DNA from: Corylus avellana
Taxonomy: Eukaryota; Streptophyta; Magnoliopsida; Fagales; Betulaceae
NCBI RefSeq assembly: GCF_901000735.1
Contig: NC_081541.1
Span: 22,566,172-22,630,171 of the forward strand
Length of the DNA stretch: 64,000 nt
Reading direction: 5' to 3'
Shown: piece by piece, positions 24,073 to 35,069 of the stretch
How the letters are laid out: every line of letters begins with the position of its first letter
Numbering within the stretch: the first letter of the stretch is position 1
Translations under genes and position numbers: made by a program
Notes under the pieces: model-generated
The model's database searches: none
Seen by the model: only the letters and a program-made list of their open reading frames with translations
Told to the model about the DNA's origin: nothing

Positions 24073-25540
24073 GCAAGGACCACCGTCTGGATGAAGACAT
24101 TAAACTTAGCGCTCATAGGAGGCACCTCATAGTTTATCTTTTTATTTTGTTTTGTTTAGTGTGTTTTTAATCTTTTTATTTATCTTTAGTTTTGTTTCTT
24201 TTTACTTGTTTTTGAGTTTTCTTATTTTAAAGGGACAAGTATTCTTCGATCCAAGTTTGGAGGTGTGCTATGAGCCATGCTTTCCAAGACTATGTCATCC
24301 ATATCCCGGGTACACTCTTTCCTTTACTTAGACACATTGGGGACAATGTGACATTTAAGTTTGGGGATATGGGCACACATGTTGTTCACACACACTTTGT
24401 CCCAATTTCATGTTATTTGTTTTGTGTGTTTGTTTGTTTATTTGACAAAAAAAAAAAAAAGTAGTGTTTATGCATGTTCATGATTGCCCTAAAATTTTAA
24501 GTTAATCTAACAGAATTATGGCTTGAATTCATCAGTGAGCTTAAAATTTTGAACACATGATCTGATGAGTGAATCTGTAGTTTGGTTACTTGTTTAGGAC
24601 AGTTGAAAAATCACATTTTTGATCTGATCACACAAGCACATTAGCACATAATTTGTGAGGTATGACCTGAGGTCTGATATGTGTGTTTCTGTATCTTGGA
24701 TGACTTATTCGATGGACACTTTGGCATATATATGATTAAAAAAAAGAAAGAAAAAATATATATAAAATAAACGATCGTTGATAAGCTTTTCACTGAGTAA
24801 CTGGACCTCTTGCCTTAAAGCATTGAGTGTTCACGTCAAAAGGTGAAAAACTTTGATTTGATTGATGTCATGGTTAGTTTGGTTTTGCAGCCTTTTTGAC
24901 TCGAGTTAGTAGGTCCTTAGGGGTGTCTTTACACCTAATGCCCTAAAACCATCTGGTTTGGGTGTCATTGACTTAACACTCGTTACATGGGTCAATTAGA
25001 AAGCTTAAGGGAACCAAACATTGCACAACCTGACTAAAAAAGAAAAAAAAAGAAAGAAAGAAAACAAGAAAAGAAATATGCCATTGTTGTTCATTCCAAT
25101 AGGGATTTCAATGAATTTTGAGATATGGAAACATTACACATTGGAAAGAATTGGAAGCCTCATAATGTTGTGCTAGTTCACCTTAATCTGTTTTCAAACT
25201 TGTGATGTTTTAGCATGTCCTTTATAAGTACTTGCACTTTGAGATTCCAATTCATTGTGAAGATGGAGTTCATCTAAGCTTGCTAATGAATGAAAATCAT
25301 GATCTTGAAGTGATGCTTTAATTTTTGGAATAACATGAACCATGCATGATGTTTGTGGGTAACATTTCTGGAAAACCCTCATGAGACTTTACCCGTCCTC
25401 TAGGGAATTCCTAGGGGTTTAAAAGGCTTATTGCATACGCTAAATGCAATCGTCAATCCCACGAAAGATGGATTTATCTTTTTGTTTTCTATTTTTCATT
25501 TTGTTTTTAGTTTGTATTGCTAAAGGACTAGCAATATGTA
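24073..25540 (+). mobile_element. Athila 3' UTR (plus)
   Basis: About 1.47 kb, no gene. It is conserved with the corresponding segments of A, C, E, G and 50546-51281. It includes the block CCTTAGGGGTGTCTTTACAC (small GGTGT/ACACC hairpin) near 24915 and ends in a 7-bp stem hairpin at 25516-25535. Confidence 0.8.
25516..25535 (+). other. Conserved hairpin before the polypurine tract
   Basis: ATTGCTA, six-nt loop AAGGAC, TAGCAAT: a perfect 7-bp stem. The same structure is present at 27747-27764, 35033-35052 and 42530-42549. Confidence 0.7.
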
Positions 25541-25552
25541 AGTTTGGGGGTG
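25541..25552 (+). promoter_or_regulatory. Polypurine tract
   Basis: AGTTTGGGGGTG directly precedes the LTR start TGTTAAGTGC. Confidence 0.8.
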
Positions 25553-26841
25553 TGTTAAGTGCCAAAATATCCATATTTTAGCCCTTAAACTTATGTGTGT
25601 TAATTTCTTAATATTGTTAATTTGTGTTTTTCATGCTTTTGTAGGCTTTTGGAAGAAAATAAAGTAAATCTGGAAGCTTTGGGCTCAAAGAGAGAAATTG
25701 GAAAAAGTTGGAGCCCCTAACAGTGAGATCGAGCGCATTACCCGAGATGACAAGCAGCGAATCGGCCATGCGCGATCGAGCACACACGGGTTGCAATCGA
25801 TCACACCCGTGCTTAGGTGACACATCAAGAGTGCGGCCAGATTGTAATTCTTTCCATATTAGGGTTTTCCAACTCCCACTTGTAATAGGAGTAAAACCCA
25901 ACGAATTTCCTGGGTTTACGAGTGTAACAAGGACTTCTAAAGCCTATAAATAGACCTCTTAGCCTCTAGGAATATGTGTGGAGAAAAGAGGCACAAGCTT
26001 TGGAAAGGAATTGAAGGCTGAATCAAAAGGAGTTTGGGTTTTCTTCTCCTCCACCTTTTATTTTTATTATGTAGTTTATATTTTATTTAGGGCTAGATTG
26101 AAGCCCTAATCTTGTTTATTTATGATTGCAATATTGGCGCCTTTGCTACAATTATATTTTGGTGTATTTAACTTGATTAATACCTGTTATCTGGTATTCC
26201 TCATATGTGTTTATCTGGCCAACATATGCATGTGGTATGGACTAGTTAGTTAAATCAATTTGGATGACCGAGTCCTGGGTTTAACAAGAGTAACAAAAGA
26301 TATCCACGCCGGATTCTTGGGTTAATCAACATACGGAACCAGGAGTAGACACCCATGCCCTAGGCCTCGTGTGTTTGTTGATTTCCACAGTTTTATGCTT
26401 TCTTAAAGAACAACTTAGTAGACACCCATGCTAAATCCTTTAAGAAAGAAAAGAATTAGAGTAGACACCCATGCCTAATTCGTTGCTTAGGGAAATCAAT
26501 AGCTTAAGGAGTAAACACCCATGCCCTTAGGTTGACAAACGTTAGATATACCGGTATAATTGGCGCATTGGCATATTGTTATCTTAATTAGTCTGATTAG
26601 TGGTGGATGTCAAAACCCTAATCTTTTTAGTTTTTGTTTATCTTTTATTTTATTTTAACACAATTGTGACAATTGAGTTTTATCTATTAATTAAATAGGA
26701 AATTACTTCTAAACATAATTTACCAATCCTCGTGGAAATGACCTCGTACTTGCACATTATACTACAATATTGACCTCGTGCACTTGCGGGTAAAACATAC
26801 AATTATTTGCCTATTAATTTAGGTGGGTAATTGTGACAACA
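25553..26841 (+). mobile_element. 3' LTR (plus) of an Athila-type element
   Basis: TGTTAAGTGCCAAAATATCC...GTGACAACA, 1289 bp, preceded by its own polypurine tract, with four GTAGACACCCATGC-type motifs. It is followed at once by 3' UTR sequence of element C, without a clear TSD (right flank GCCTC). Confidence 0.88.
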
Positions 26842-27782
26842 GCCTCTTGCCTCAAAGCATTGACTGTTCACGTCAAAAGGTAAAAAATTTTGATTTGATT
26901 AATGTCACGGTTAGTTTGGTTTTGTAGCCTTTTTGACTCGAGTTAGTAGGTCCTTAGGGGTGTCTCTACACCTAATGCCCTAAAACCATCTAGTTTGGGA
27001 GTCATTGTGTAACACCCCGATCTCATATTAGGAAGAGGAGAAAAAGCCCACATAGAGTGTGTGGTTTATAGAGATAGTCATGAGTGCTAAGTCCCACATT
27101 GCCTAGTTACTAGGTGAAACTGGGCTTTATAATGAATTCTAGGGAAGCTCCAAATTGACTACTCTTTTTCGGGTGATAGCGCTTTTCCCTGGGTTGTTAC
27201 ACATTGACTTAACACTCGCTACATTGGTCAATTAGAAAGCTTAAGGGAATCAAACATTGCACAACATGACCAAAAAAAAAGAAGAGAGAGAAAAAGAAAT
27301 ATGCCATGGTTGTTCATTCTAATAGGGATTTCAGTGAATTTTGAAATATGAAAACATTACACATTAGAAATACTTGGAAGCCTTATAATTTTGTGCTAAT
27401 TCACCTTACACTGTTTTCAAACTTGTGTTGTTTTAGCATGTCCTTTGTAAGTAATTAAACTTTGAGATTCCAATTCATTGTGAAGATGGAGTTCATCTTT
27501 TTAAGCTTGCTAATGAATGAAAATCATGATCTTGAAGTGATGCTTTAATCTTTGGGATAACATGAACTGTGCATGATGTTTGTGGGTAACATTTCTAGAA
27601 AACCCTCACGAGACTTCACTCATCCTCTAGGGAATTCCTAGGGGTTTAAAAGGCATGTTGCATATGCTAAATGCAATCGCACATCCCACGAAAGATGAAT
27701 TTATCTTTTTGTTCTCTATTTTTCATTTTTTGATGTTAGTTTTGTGTTGCTAAGGGACTAGCAATATGTAAGTTTGGGGGTG
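26842..27782 (+). mobile_element. 3' UTR and polypurine tract of element C
   Basis: Homologous to 24810-25552. Its left part is missing. It contains a 194-bp insertion (27008-27201), the conserved hairpin TTGCTA-AGGGAC-TAGCAA at 27747-27764 and the polypurine tract AGTTTGGGGGTG at 27771-27782. Confidence 0.85.
27008..27201. mobile_element. Small solo-LTR-like insertion (TRIM-like)
   Basis: 194 bp, TGTAACACCCCG...GGGTTGTTACA, flanked by perfect 5-bp duplications CATTG (27003-27007 and 27202-27206). It is absent from the homologous 3' UTRs at 24960 and 34500. TG...CA ends with a 5-bp TSD fit a solo LTR of a very small (TRIM/SMART-type) retrotransposon. It also contains AAGTCCCACATTG, a phrase common in plant TRIM LTRs. 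A MITE with short TIRs is the alternative. Confidence 0.75.
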
Positions 27783-29133
27783 TGTTAAGTGCTAAAATAT
27801 TCATATTTTTAGCCCTTAACTTACATGTTTTAATCCACTAGTTTTAGTTTATTCATGCCATTTTAGTTCCTTTTTGTGTTTTCCTTCTTTTTGAAGGATT
27901 TTGGAAGAAAATGAAGTAAATCTGGAAGATTTGGGCTCAAAGAGAGAAAATGGGAAATGTTGGAGCCCCTGACAGTGCGATCAATCGTAGGTTCCCTACG
28001 ATCGAGTGCACTACCAGAGAAGACAAAGCCTAAAGCGGCCATGTGCGATCGAGCGCACATGGGTTGCAATCATTCTCACCTGTGCGTTGGAGAATTCTAG
28101 AAGCTGCGAACAGACTCCCTTTCTTCCATATTAGGGTTTTTCAAGTCCTACTTGTAATAGGACTAAAACCCTATTTCTAGGTTTACTAGTGTAACAAGGA
28201 CTTCTAAAGCCCTATAAATAAACCTATAAACCTTGAGAATAATCAAGCTAGAAAAGACACAACTTTGGGGGAGGAATTTGGAGGCTACTTCTAGGAGCGG
28301 TTTCCGGTTCTTTCTTTCCCTTTTCTTTTAGTTTTATTTTAATTATGTGTAACTAATTTATTTAGTAGGGCTAGATTGAAGCCCTAGTTATGTTTAGTTG
28401 ATATTCAATATTGGCACCCTTGTGATGATCTTGTTGTCATATCTAAATTGATTAATTCCTGTTTTCATGAATTCCTCATATGTGTGTGCCTGATCAACAT
28501 ATGTATGTGGTATGGACTAGTTAGTTAAATCAATTTGGATGACCGAGTCCTGGGTTTAATAAAAGTAACAAAAGAAATCCACACAGGGTTCTTGAGTTAA
28601 TCAATATGGGGAACCGGGAGTAGACACCCATGCCCTAGGCCACATGTGTTTGTCGATTTTCACAGTTTTATGCTTTCTTAAAGAATAACTTAGTAGACAC
28701 CCATGCTAAATCTTTGATGAAAGAAAAGAATTAGAGTAGACACCCATGCTAAATCTTTGAAGAAAGAAAAGAATTAGAGTAGACACGCATGCCTAATTCG
28801 TTGCTTAGGGAAATCAATAGCTTAAGGAGTAGACACCCAAACCCTTAGGTTGACAAACATTAGGTATTCATAACATAATCAAAACATTGGCATATTGATA
28901 GATTAGCTAAATATAATTAGTGGTAGATATCAAAGTCCTACCTTTTTATCATTATCAACTCAAATCCAATCTTTGTTTTATTTTATTTTTGGAATTAATT
29001 TTAAGCGAAATTTAGCAATCCTCGAGCGAATGACCCCATACTTGCACCCTATACTACTGTGTTGACCTCGTGCACTTGTGGGTAAAACATCCAATTATTT
29101 GCCTATTAATTTAGGTAGGTAACTTTGACAACA
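27783..29133 (+). mobile_element. 3' LTR of element C
   Basis: 1351 bp, paired with 10084-11397. It is longer mainly because of an internal duplication near 28700-28790 that adds a fifth GTAGACACCCATGC-type motif. It ends TTTGACAACA next to TSD AAAGC. Confidence 0.92.
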
Positions 29134-31530
29134 AAAGCTGAAGTGGAGGGCCAAACTGGAAAGAAGGTTAAGTGCCTCAGAACAGATAATGGCACTGAGT
29201 ACACAACCGACATGTTTAGAGATTTCTGTGAGCAGCATGATATAAACACACATTTCACTGTACGCAAGACACCACTGTAAAATGGTGTGGCAGAAAGAAT
29301 GAATGGGTCTATTGCAGAGAGAGCACGATGTCTCAGGCTGAATGCTAGACTTACAAAGATTTTCTGGGCAGATGCAGTGAGTATGGCATGCTACTTGATC
29401 AACAGGTCACTGAGGGCAACACTAGATGGGAAAGTTACAGAGGAGGTGTGGACAGGTAATGAGGTACATTACTCTAGATTGCGAATATTTGGTTGTCCAG
29501 CCTATGTGCACATAATTAGTAAAGAAAGATCGAAGCTTGGTCCATAGTCTAGACAGTGTTTCTTTCTTGGATACGGGAAAGGGGTCAAGGTTTACAATTT
29601 TGGGATCCGAAGGCAAACAAGGTGGTGATCAATAGAGACGTGGTATTTGATGAAAAGTAGTAGGGGCCAGAAAGCAGTAGCAGTAATAAGCGTGTGGTGC
29701 AGATGGACTTAGAGACTCTTGTACAGGAGAACACTTCTCAGGGGACAAAGACCTCTACTTCAGGAGTTAAGCAGCAACACAGTATAGCCAAAGACAGACC
29801 TAGACGCACTATCAGACCACCAGTCAGGTACGGTTATGAAGACATGGCTTCCTATGCTCTTGTCATCAGCAGTGGAGATCCTACTACTTTTCAAGAGGCT
29901 ATCAATAGCCAAGAGAAGAGCGGATGGGTGGGTGCTATGGTGGAGGAAATGGAGTCCCTGCATAAGAACCATACATGGGATTTGGTGGAGCTTCTAGAAA
30001 GGAAGAGGGTGACAGGGTGTAAATAGGTGTTCAAGAAAAAGGAAGCAGTCTTAGAAAAAGGGGGAGAAAAGTTCAAGGCTCGCCTAGTAGCAAAGGGTTA
30101 TGCATAGCAAAAAGGGGTTGATTACGAGGAAATATTTTCCCCAATGGTTGGACATACTTCCACCAAAGCGGTATTGGCGTTGGTAGCTCATTATGACATG
30201 GAATTGGAGCAGATGGATGTGAAGATAGCTTTTCTCCATGGTGATTTGGAGGAGCAGATTTTCATGGAACAGCCAGAGGGGTTCCGTCAACTTGAGTAGG
30301 AGCAATTGGTCTGTAAATTGAAAAAGTCACTTTATGGGCTAAAGTAGTCTCCAAGGTAGTGGTATAAGCGGTTTGACTCCTACATGATCAGAATTGGCTA
30401 TAGGAGATGTGAGTATGACTGTTGTGTTTATGTGAGGAGCCTTGGATGGCTCATTTGTTTGTTTGTTATTGTACGTGGATGATATGCTTATTGCAGCTAA
30501 GAGTATAGTGGACGTCAACAAACTGAAGGTTTTGTTGAGTAGAGAATTTGACATGAAAGATTTGGGCACAACTAAGAAGATTCTTGGGATGGAGATTCGT
30601 AGGGATAGGGATGCAAAGAGATTGTGGCTATCTTAGGCCAGCTATGTGAAGAAGGTGTTTGAGAGGTTTAGCATGGAGAATGCGAAACTGGTGAGTACAC
30701 CTTTGGCGAATCATTTTCGTTTGTCGACCTCACAGTGTCCAAAGATAGTTGAAGAAACTGAAGATATGTCTAAGGTCCCATATGCTAGTGCAGTGGGGTG
30801 TCTGATGTATGCTATGGTATGTACCAGGCCAGATTTGGCTCATGCAGTGAGTGTGGTGAGCAAGTACATGGCAAATCCGGGGAGATAGCATTGGGATGTA
30901 GTTAAATAGATTTTTAGATACATGAAAGTTACTATAGACTACGGCATCACTTTTGTAAGACAGAAGAGTGATTTGTCAGTTGTGGGATATGTGGATGAAG
31001 ATTATGCAGGAGACTTGGATGCCAGGAGATCGACCATGGGCTATGTGTTCACTCTTGTAGGAGGACCCATATGTTGGAAGTCTATGATCCAGTCCACGGT
31101 TGCGATGTGCACGACTGAGGCAGAGTACATGGCTATGGCTAAAGCTGCAAAGGAAGCTTTGTGGCTCACAGGGTTAGCCAAGGAGCTAGGTATTCAGCAA
31201 GGTGGAGTTTCATTGCATTGTGACAGCTAGAGTGCCATTTACTTGGCAAAGAACTAGGTGTATCATGTGAGAACTAAGCACATTGATGTGAGGTTTCACA
31301 AGATCAGGGAATTGGTTGCTATAGGTGAACTGTTACTTGAGAAGATCCACACTTCTAAGAATGCAACGGACATGTTGACGATGCATGTTACTGTAGATAA
31401 GTTCAAGCATTGCTTGGACTTCACAAATGTCTCCAGGAGCTAGAGAGGAGAAGAGAGAGGCAGTGGCATTTACAAATCTATCAGTTCTAGGTGAATCCAA
31501 ATGATTATCTTCGAAGAGGTGAATACTCGC
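29134..31530 (+). pseudogene. Copia integrase C-part, RT and RNase H (element D, second part)
   Basis: The frame resumes inside the integrase core: CLRTDNGTEYT (second Asp), then NGVAERMNGSIAERAR (catalytic Glu). RT follows, with ARLVAKGYA, MDVKIAFLHGDLEEQIFMEQ and the catalytic LLLYVDDMLIAA (open frame 30442-30636). RNase H follows with GYVDEDYAGDLDARRSTMGY and TTEAEYMAM. The lineage looks Tork-like. Many in-frame TAGs (30024, 30105, 30345, 30357, 30634, 30886, 30907, 31228, 31255) stand where copia proteins have Gln or Trp. The last coding match ends near 31443. Confidence 0.92.
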
Positions 31531-31542
31531 CAAGGTAGAGAT
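31531..31542 (+). promoter_or_regulatory. Degenerate polypurine tract of element D
   Basis: CAAGGTAGAGAT immediately before the 3' LTR; a T interrupts the purine run. Confidence 0.65.
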
Positions 31543-31857
31543 TGTTGGAACTGGTGGCTCATATTAATACCAGTGGAAGGCCAAGTAGACAGGAGCGGAG
31601 TGAACATCGAGCTAGCAACGTTCACGGAGGAGGGCATTTTGGGGATTTCCTTAATAAGTTTGTACAAGTAGGGTTTAGGGTTTTTCTATATATATGTATG
31701 ATGTAACCTTAAATCATTAAGAGTAAAAATATAGCTGTCTCTTTGTGGACGTAGGCAAATTGCCGAACCACGTAATTCTGTGTGTTGACTTTCTCTCTCT
31801 CTTAATCTCTCAATTCGATTCTATATTGTTCATCGATTATTGTGCATGGTAACAACA
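31543..31857 (+). mobile_element. 3' LTR of copia element D
   Basis: 315 bp, TGTTGGAACTGG...GGTAACAACA, pair of 8201-8515. Confidence 0.92.
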
Positions 31858-31986
31858 ATAAATTTCACAATCCTCATGGGAATGATCTCGTATTTGTCCA
31901 CTATACTATCGTTTTGATCTTGTGCACTTGCGAGTAACATGTAGCGATTATTTGCCTATGAATTTAGGTGGGTAATTGGTACAACA
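31858..31986 (+). mobile_element. 5' LTR of element E, right part
   Basis: Continues the LTR interrupted at 8200 and ends GGTACAACA. It matches 36246-36373. Confidence 0.88.
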
Positions 31987-31992
31987 AGTTTT

Positions 31993-32010
31993 TGGCGCCG
32001 TTGCCGAAGA
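31993..32010 (+). promoter_or_regulatory. Primer binding site of element E (tRNA-Asp)
   Basis: TGGCGCCGTTGCCGAAGA: 16 of 18 positions match the tRNA-Asp-complementary Athila site. Confidence 0.88.
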
Positions 32011-32471
32011 TTGTGTTAAATTTTGTTTAAAATTTTTTTTCCTTAAGTTTAGTTCATTTTATTTTTAATTTTTTTTATTTGTTTTTAGTTTCTGCCCTGC
32101 AGGTCTGGTTTTGTTCTACTGAGGTGCACTCGAGCGCCCAATCCAAGAGCTCAAGCGCACCAATGCGATCATGTGCACAAGCCTGTGCAATCAAGCACAC
32201 CTCTGCCAAACAGCAGCACTGAAGCTGCTGTAATTCTGATTTTGTTTAGGTTATGTAGCAGTGCGATTGAGTGCACCAAGCAGTGCGATTGAGTGCACAG
32301 CCAGACAGCTACTGAAGCTGCTGAAATTTTTGAGCCTGATTTAATTTTTTTTTTTTCTTTTTCATGCAGGGTCGTCAAAGCAGCATCTTCAAGCCGTTTG
32401 TGAGTTTTTAATTCTGTTTTTATTTTTTTCTTTTGTTATTTTCTTTTTACTTTCTTTTTGTTTTTGTAGTC
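32011..32471 (+). mobile_element. Leader of element E with possible 70-nt intron
   Basis: The leader carries GCGATC/GCGATTGAG-type motifs (32163-32300). An acceptor-like TTTTTCATGCAG ends at 32368, a donor-like GTGAGT lies at 32400-32405, and a T-rich acceptor TTTTTGTAG ends at 32469, three nt before the ATG at 32472. A 70-nt intron (32400-32469) is possible; this is inferred from sequence only. Confidence 0.5.
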
Positions 32472-33650
32472 ATGGGGGGAGACATTCCAACATCCCATGG
32501 ACCATGTTCATATTGCTATAATCCTTATCACCATGTTAGAGATTGTCCCTCAACAAGACAATTTTCTAACTATTCTTATGAGCATATGAACACACCGTTC
32601 TCTAGACCGGGGAATGACTACTATTTTGCATGGAGCCAACAATCAAATCTCCTGTGGCAAGCTCAAGCTCCTAAAAATCATGCTCCAACTTTGCAAACTG
32701 CACCAATAATCATATCCGCAGTTCTACGATCAATGATATCCCCTTAAACTAGCTCCACAACAACAGTATCAGGCTGAGCGACCTCCTCGGAAGAGTTTTG
32801 ATTTTGAAGAAAAGATGTCAGCTTTTCTCAGCAATATTGAGGCCAATAATCAACTATTGCATTCCATTGGCAAAAAAGAAGCTCCTCTTCCCATCTATTG
32901 GCCTCAACAACACCAAGAGGTGCCACCTCGTCCGTCGGTTTCTGACTTTAAAGACAAGATGTTGAATCTTATGAGCTAGTCTAATCAGATGGTAAACTCT
33001 CTGCAAGAGATAGAGAACTCTCACTCTAAATCATTTTTTAGGATAGAGGCTCACCTCAAACAAATAGCAGATATCCCCAAAGTAGAAGAAGAAGAGCTTC
33101 AAAATCAATCGATGGCCAATTCTAATGGACACTGGATGGAAGATGAGAGTACTTCCTATCATGAGCAAGCTATCATCACACTAAGGAGTAAAGAAGTGGC
33201 AGAAAATTGAGAGGAAGAGGGGAAGGAGGAACAAATTAAGGTCCCGCAAGATCTATATCGGGAAAAAGACAAGTGAGCACTGAGGCTTCTTCAACATCAA
33301 CTCCTATTCCTGAGACACCAAGAGGCAAGTAGAGTAGTCTGTTAGGGCTATTAGATGAGCAAATTGAGGTCATCAAAGTAGAAAAACTCCTTGAGTATTC
33401 TCCTCATGTTATTCCAGTTCATGATTCCCTTTTGGATGAGAAACTGTTTGAGAATACTTTGAGTGATCTACCTCGATCTGCAGACATTTGGAATTACCCT
33501 TCTATGGGTAAAATTCATTCACTTTGGTACAAGAGAAGAAAAGATCGGTGCTTCAAATTTAAACTAAAAGGTCAGAGAGCACTAAGCGGATCAAGTATGA
33601 GGATTCTGTTAGCTTGGCGGATCCCATATATTTTGACTAAATGAGTCAGT
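32472..33650 (+). pseudogene. Zinc-knuckle gag-like ORF of element E
   Basis: ATG at 32472 opens MGGDIPTSHGPC. An intact CCHC knuckle CSYCYNPYHHVRDC is at residues 12-25, then a Tyr/Gln/Pro-rich segment to a stop at 32747. Further segments in other frames (32761-32980, 32989-33210) contain helical, Glu-rich sequence and the phrase AIITLRSKEV, typical of the region between zinc knuckle and protease in Athila gag. 33432-33644 is open but unrecognised. Protease, RT and integrase are absent, so E is a short non-autonomous element with an interior of about 3 kb. Confidence 0.7.
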
Positions 33651-35069
33651 TTCAAAGTTTTGAGTGCAAGGCCCATGGCACTCGAGTCCTCTTTCAGGCC
33701 AGGGTACATGATCTCCTTCCAAGTTTTATCTTTTCCATTGTTGTTCCATTCTCATTCATTGATTATATGTTTACAACAAAGTGTTGCACTTGACTGCTAT
33801 TTGGTTGGAGTATCACTTATTTTTTTGGGGACAAGTGTTCTTGCATTCAAGTTTAGGGGTACGCTACGAGCCATACCGATTCCAACCAATTTTCTCATCT
33901 CCTGGGTATGATCTTTCCATTTTTTCTGCACATTGAGGACAATGTGGAATTCAAGTTTGGGGGCATGGGAGACACACACACACACACAGTGTCCAAAATT
34001 ATATTATTTTTGAAAATGCATGTTCATGTTATTCTTGAGATTTTGGTTGATCTAGAAACTGTGATTTGAAATTCATTGCTGAGCTTAAAATGTTGAACAC
34101 ATGATCTGACGGCAAGAATTCTATGCCTTGTTACTTACTTTTGACATTTGAGAATTCACTTGTTTTAATTTTAATTGCCACAAGCACATTAGCACATAGT
34201 TTGTGAGGTATGACTTGTGAACCTGATTGTGTATGTTTTCAATATCTTGGGTGAAGCTGAGAGACTTGTTGGATGGATACTTTGGCACAAAAAATAAATA
34301 AATAAAAGTTGATCATCATGAGATTTTCACTAAGTAGTTGTTTCTCTTGCCTCATTAAGTAATGAGTGTTTACGCCAAAAGGTGAAAATTTTGATTTGGT
34401 TAAAGTCATGGCTAGTTTGGTTTCGTAACCTTTTTGACTTGAGTTAGTAAGTCCTTAGGGGTGTCTTTACACCTAATGCCCTAAAACCATTTGGTTTGGG
34501 AGTCATTGGCTTAACACTTGTTACATTGGTCAATTCGAAAGCTTAAGGGAATCAAGCATTGCACAGCCTAACCAAAAAGAAAGAAAAGAAAGTTATCCCT
34601 TGATTATTCATTCCGATGGGAATCCTAGTGAACTTTGACGTATTGAGTCATTGCACATTGGAAATAATTTGAAGCCTCATAATTATGTGTTAGTTCACCT
34701 TACACTAAATTGAACTTGTGATGCTTCAACCTGTCTTCTGAAAGTTGTTAGACTTTGGAATCCCAATTCATTTTGAAGATGGAGTTCATCCTTTTAGGCT
34801 TGCTAATGAATGAAAATCATTGTTCTAAGTGATACTTCAATCTTATGGATGACATGAATTTTGTATAATGTTTGTGGGTAACATTTCTATTAAACCCTCA
34901 CGAGAATTCACTCATCCTACTAGAGATGCCTAGGGGTTTAAAAGGCTTGTTGCATATGCTAAATGCAATCGTACATCCCACGAAAGAAGGATTTATCTTT
35001 TTGTTTTATGTTATTTTTATTTTCAGTTTCGTATTGCTAAGCGACTAGCAATATGTAAGTTTGGGGGTG
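33651..35069 (+). mobile_element. 3' UTR and polypurine tract of element E
   Basis: About 1.4 kb non-coding, aligned with the 3' UTRs at 24073, 42513 and 50546 although E's LTR differs more. It includes an (AC)n tract at 33973-33986, the GGTGT/ACACC hairpin near 34457, the conserved hairpin at 35033-35052 (ATTGCTA / TAGCAAT) and the tract AGTTTGGGGGTG ending at 35069. Confidence 0.8.

Larger units (their letters stand above)
10084..29133 (+). mobile_element. Athila-related element C nested in copia integrase
   Basis: It is bounded by matching LTRs (10084-11397 and 27783-29133) with a perfect 5-bp target-site duplication AAAGC (10079-10083 and 29134-29138). It lies within the integrase of element D: removing it rejoins the copia frame around FKLWKAE. 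Only the leader, a zinc-knuckle ORF and the 3' UTR belong to C; the middle (12585-26841) is filled by other Athila fragments. Confidence 0.9.
8201..31857 (+). mobile_element. Ty1/copia element D (Tork-like), split by nested element C
   Basis: Two 315-bp LTRs (8201-8515 and 31543-31857) bound a copia element with an initiator tRNA-Met primer site, gag-protease-integrase-RT-RNase H order and a degenerate polypurine tract. The coding region is interrupted by 10084-29133. By eye the LTRs differ at about 40 of 315 positions, so the insertion is old. Flanking 5-mers ATAAT and ATAAA agree at four of five bases as a decayed target-site duplication. Confidence 0.9.

Noticed and set aside
12585..26841. 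A single complete element with LTRs 12585-13927 and 25553-26841
   Set aside because: The two LTRs differ too much by eye and the flanks (AGCCG, GCCTC) do not form a TSD; they are treated as parts of different elements.
27008..27201. Cassandra-type LTR with 5S rRNA promoter
   Set aside because: No 5S internal control region is visible in the 194 bp.
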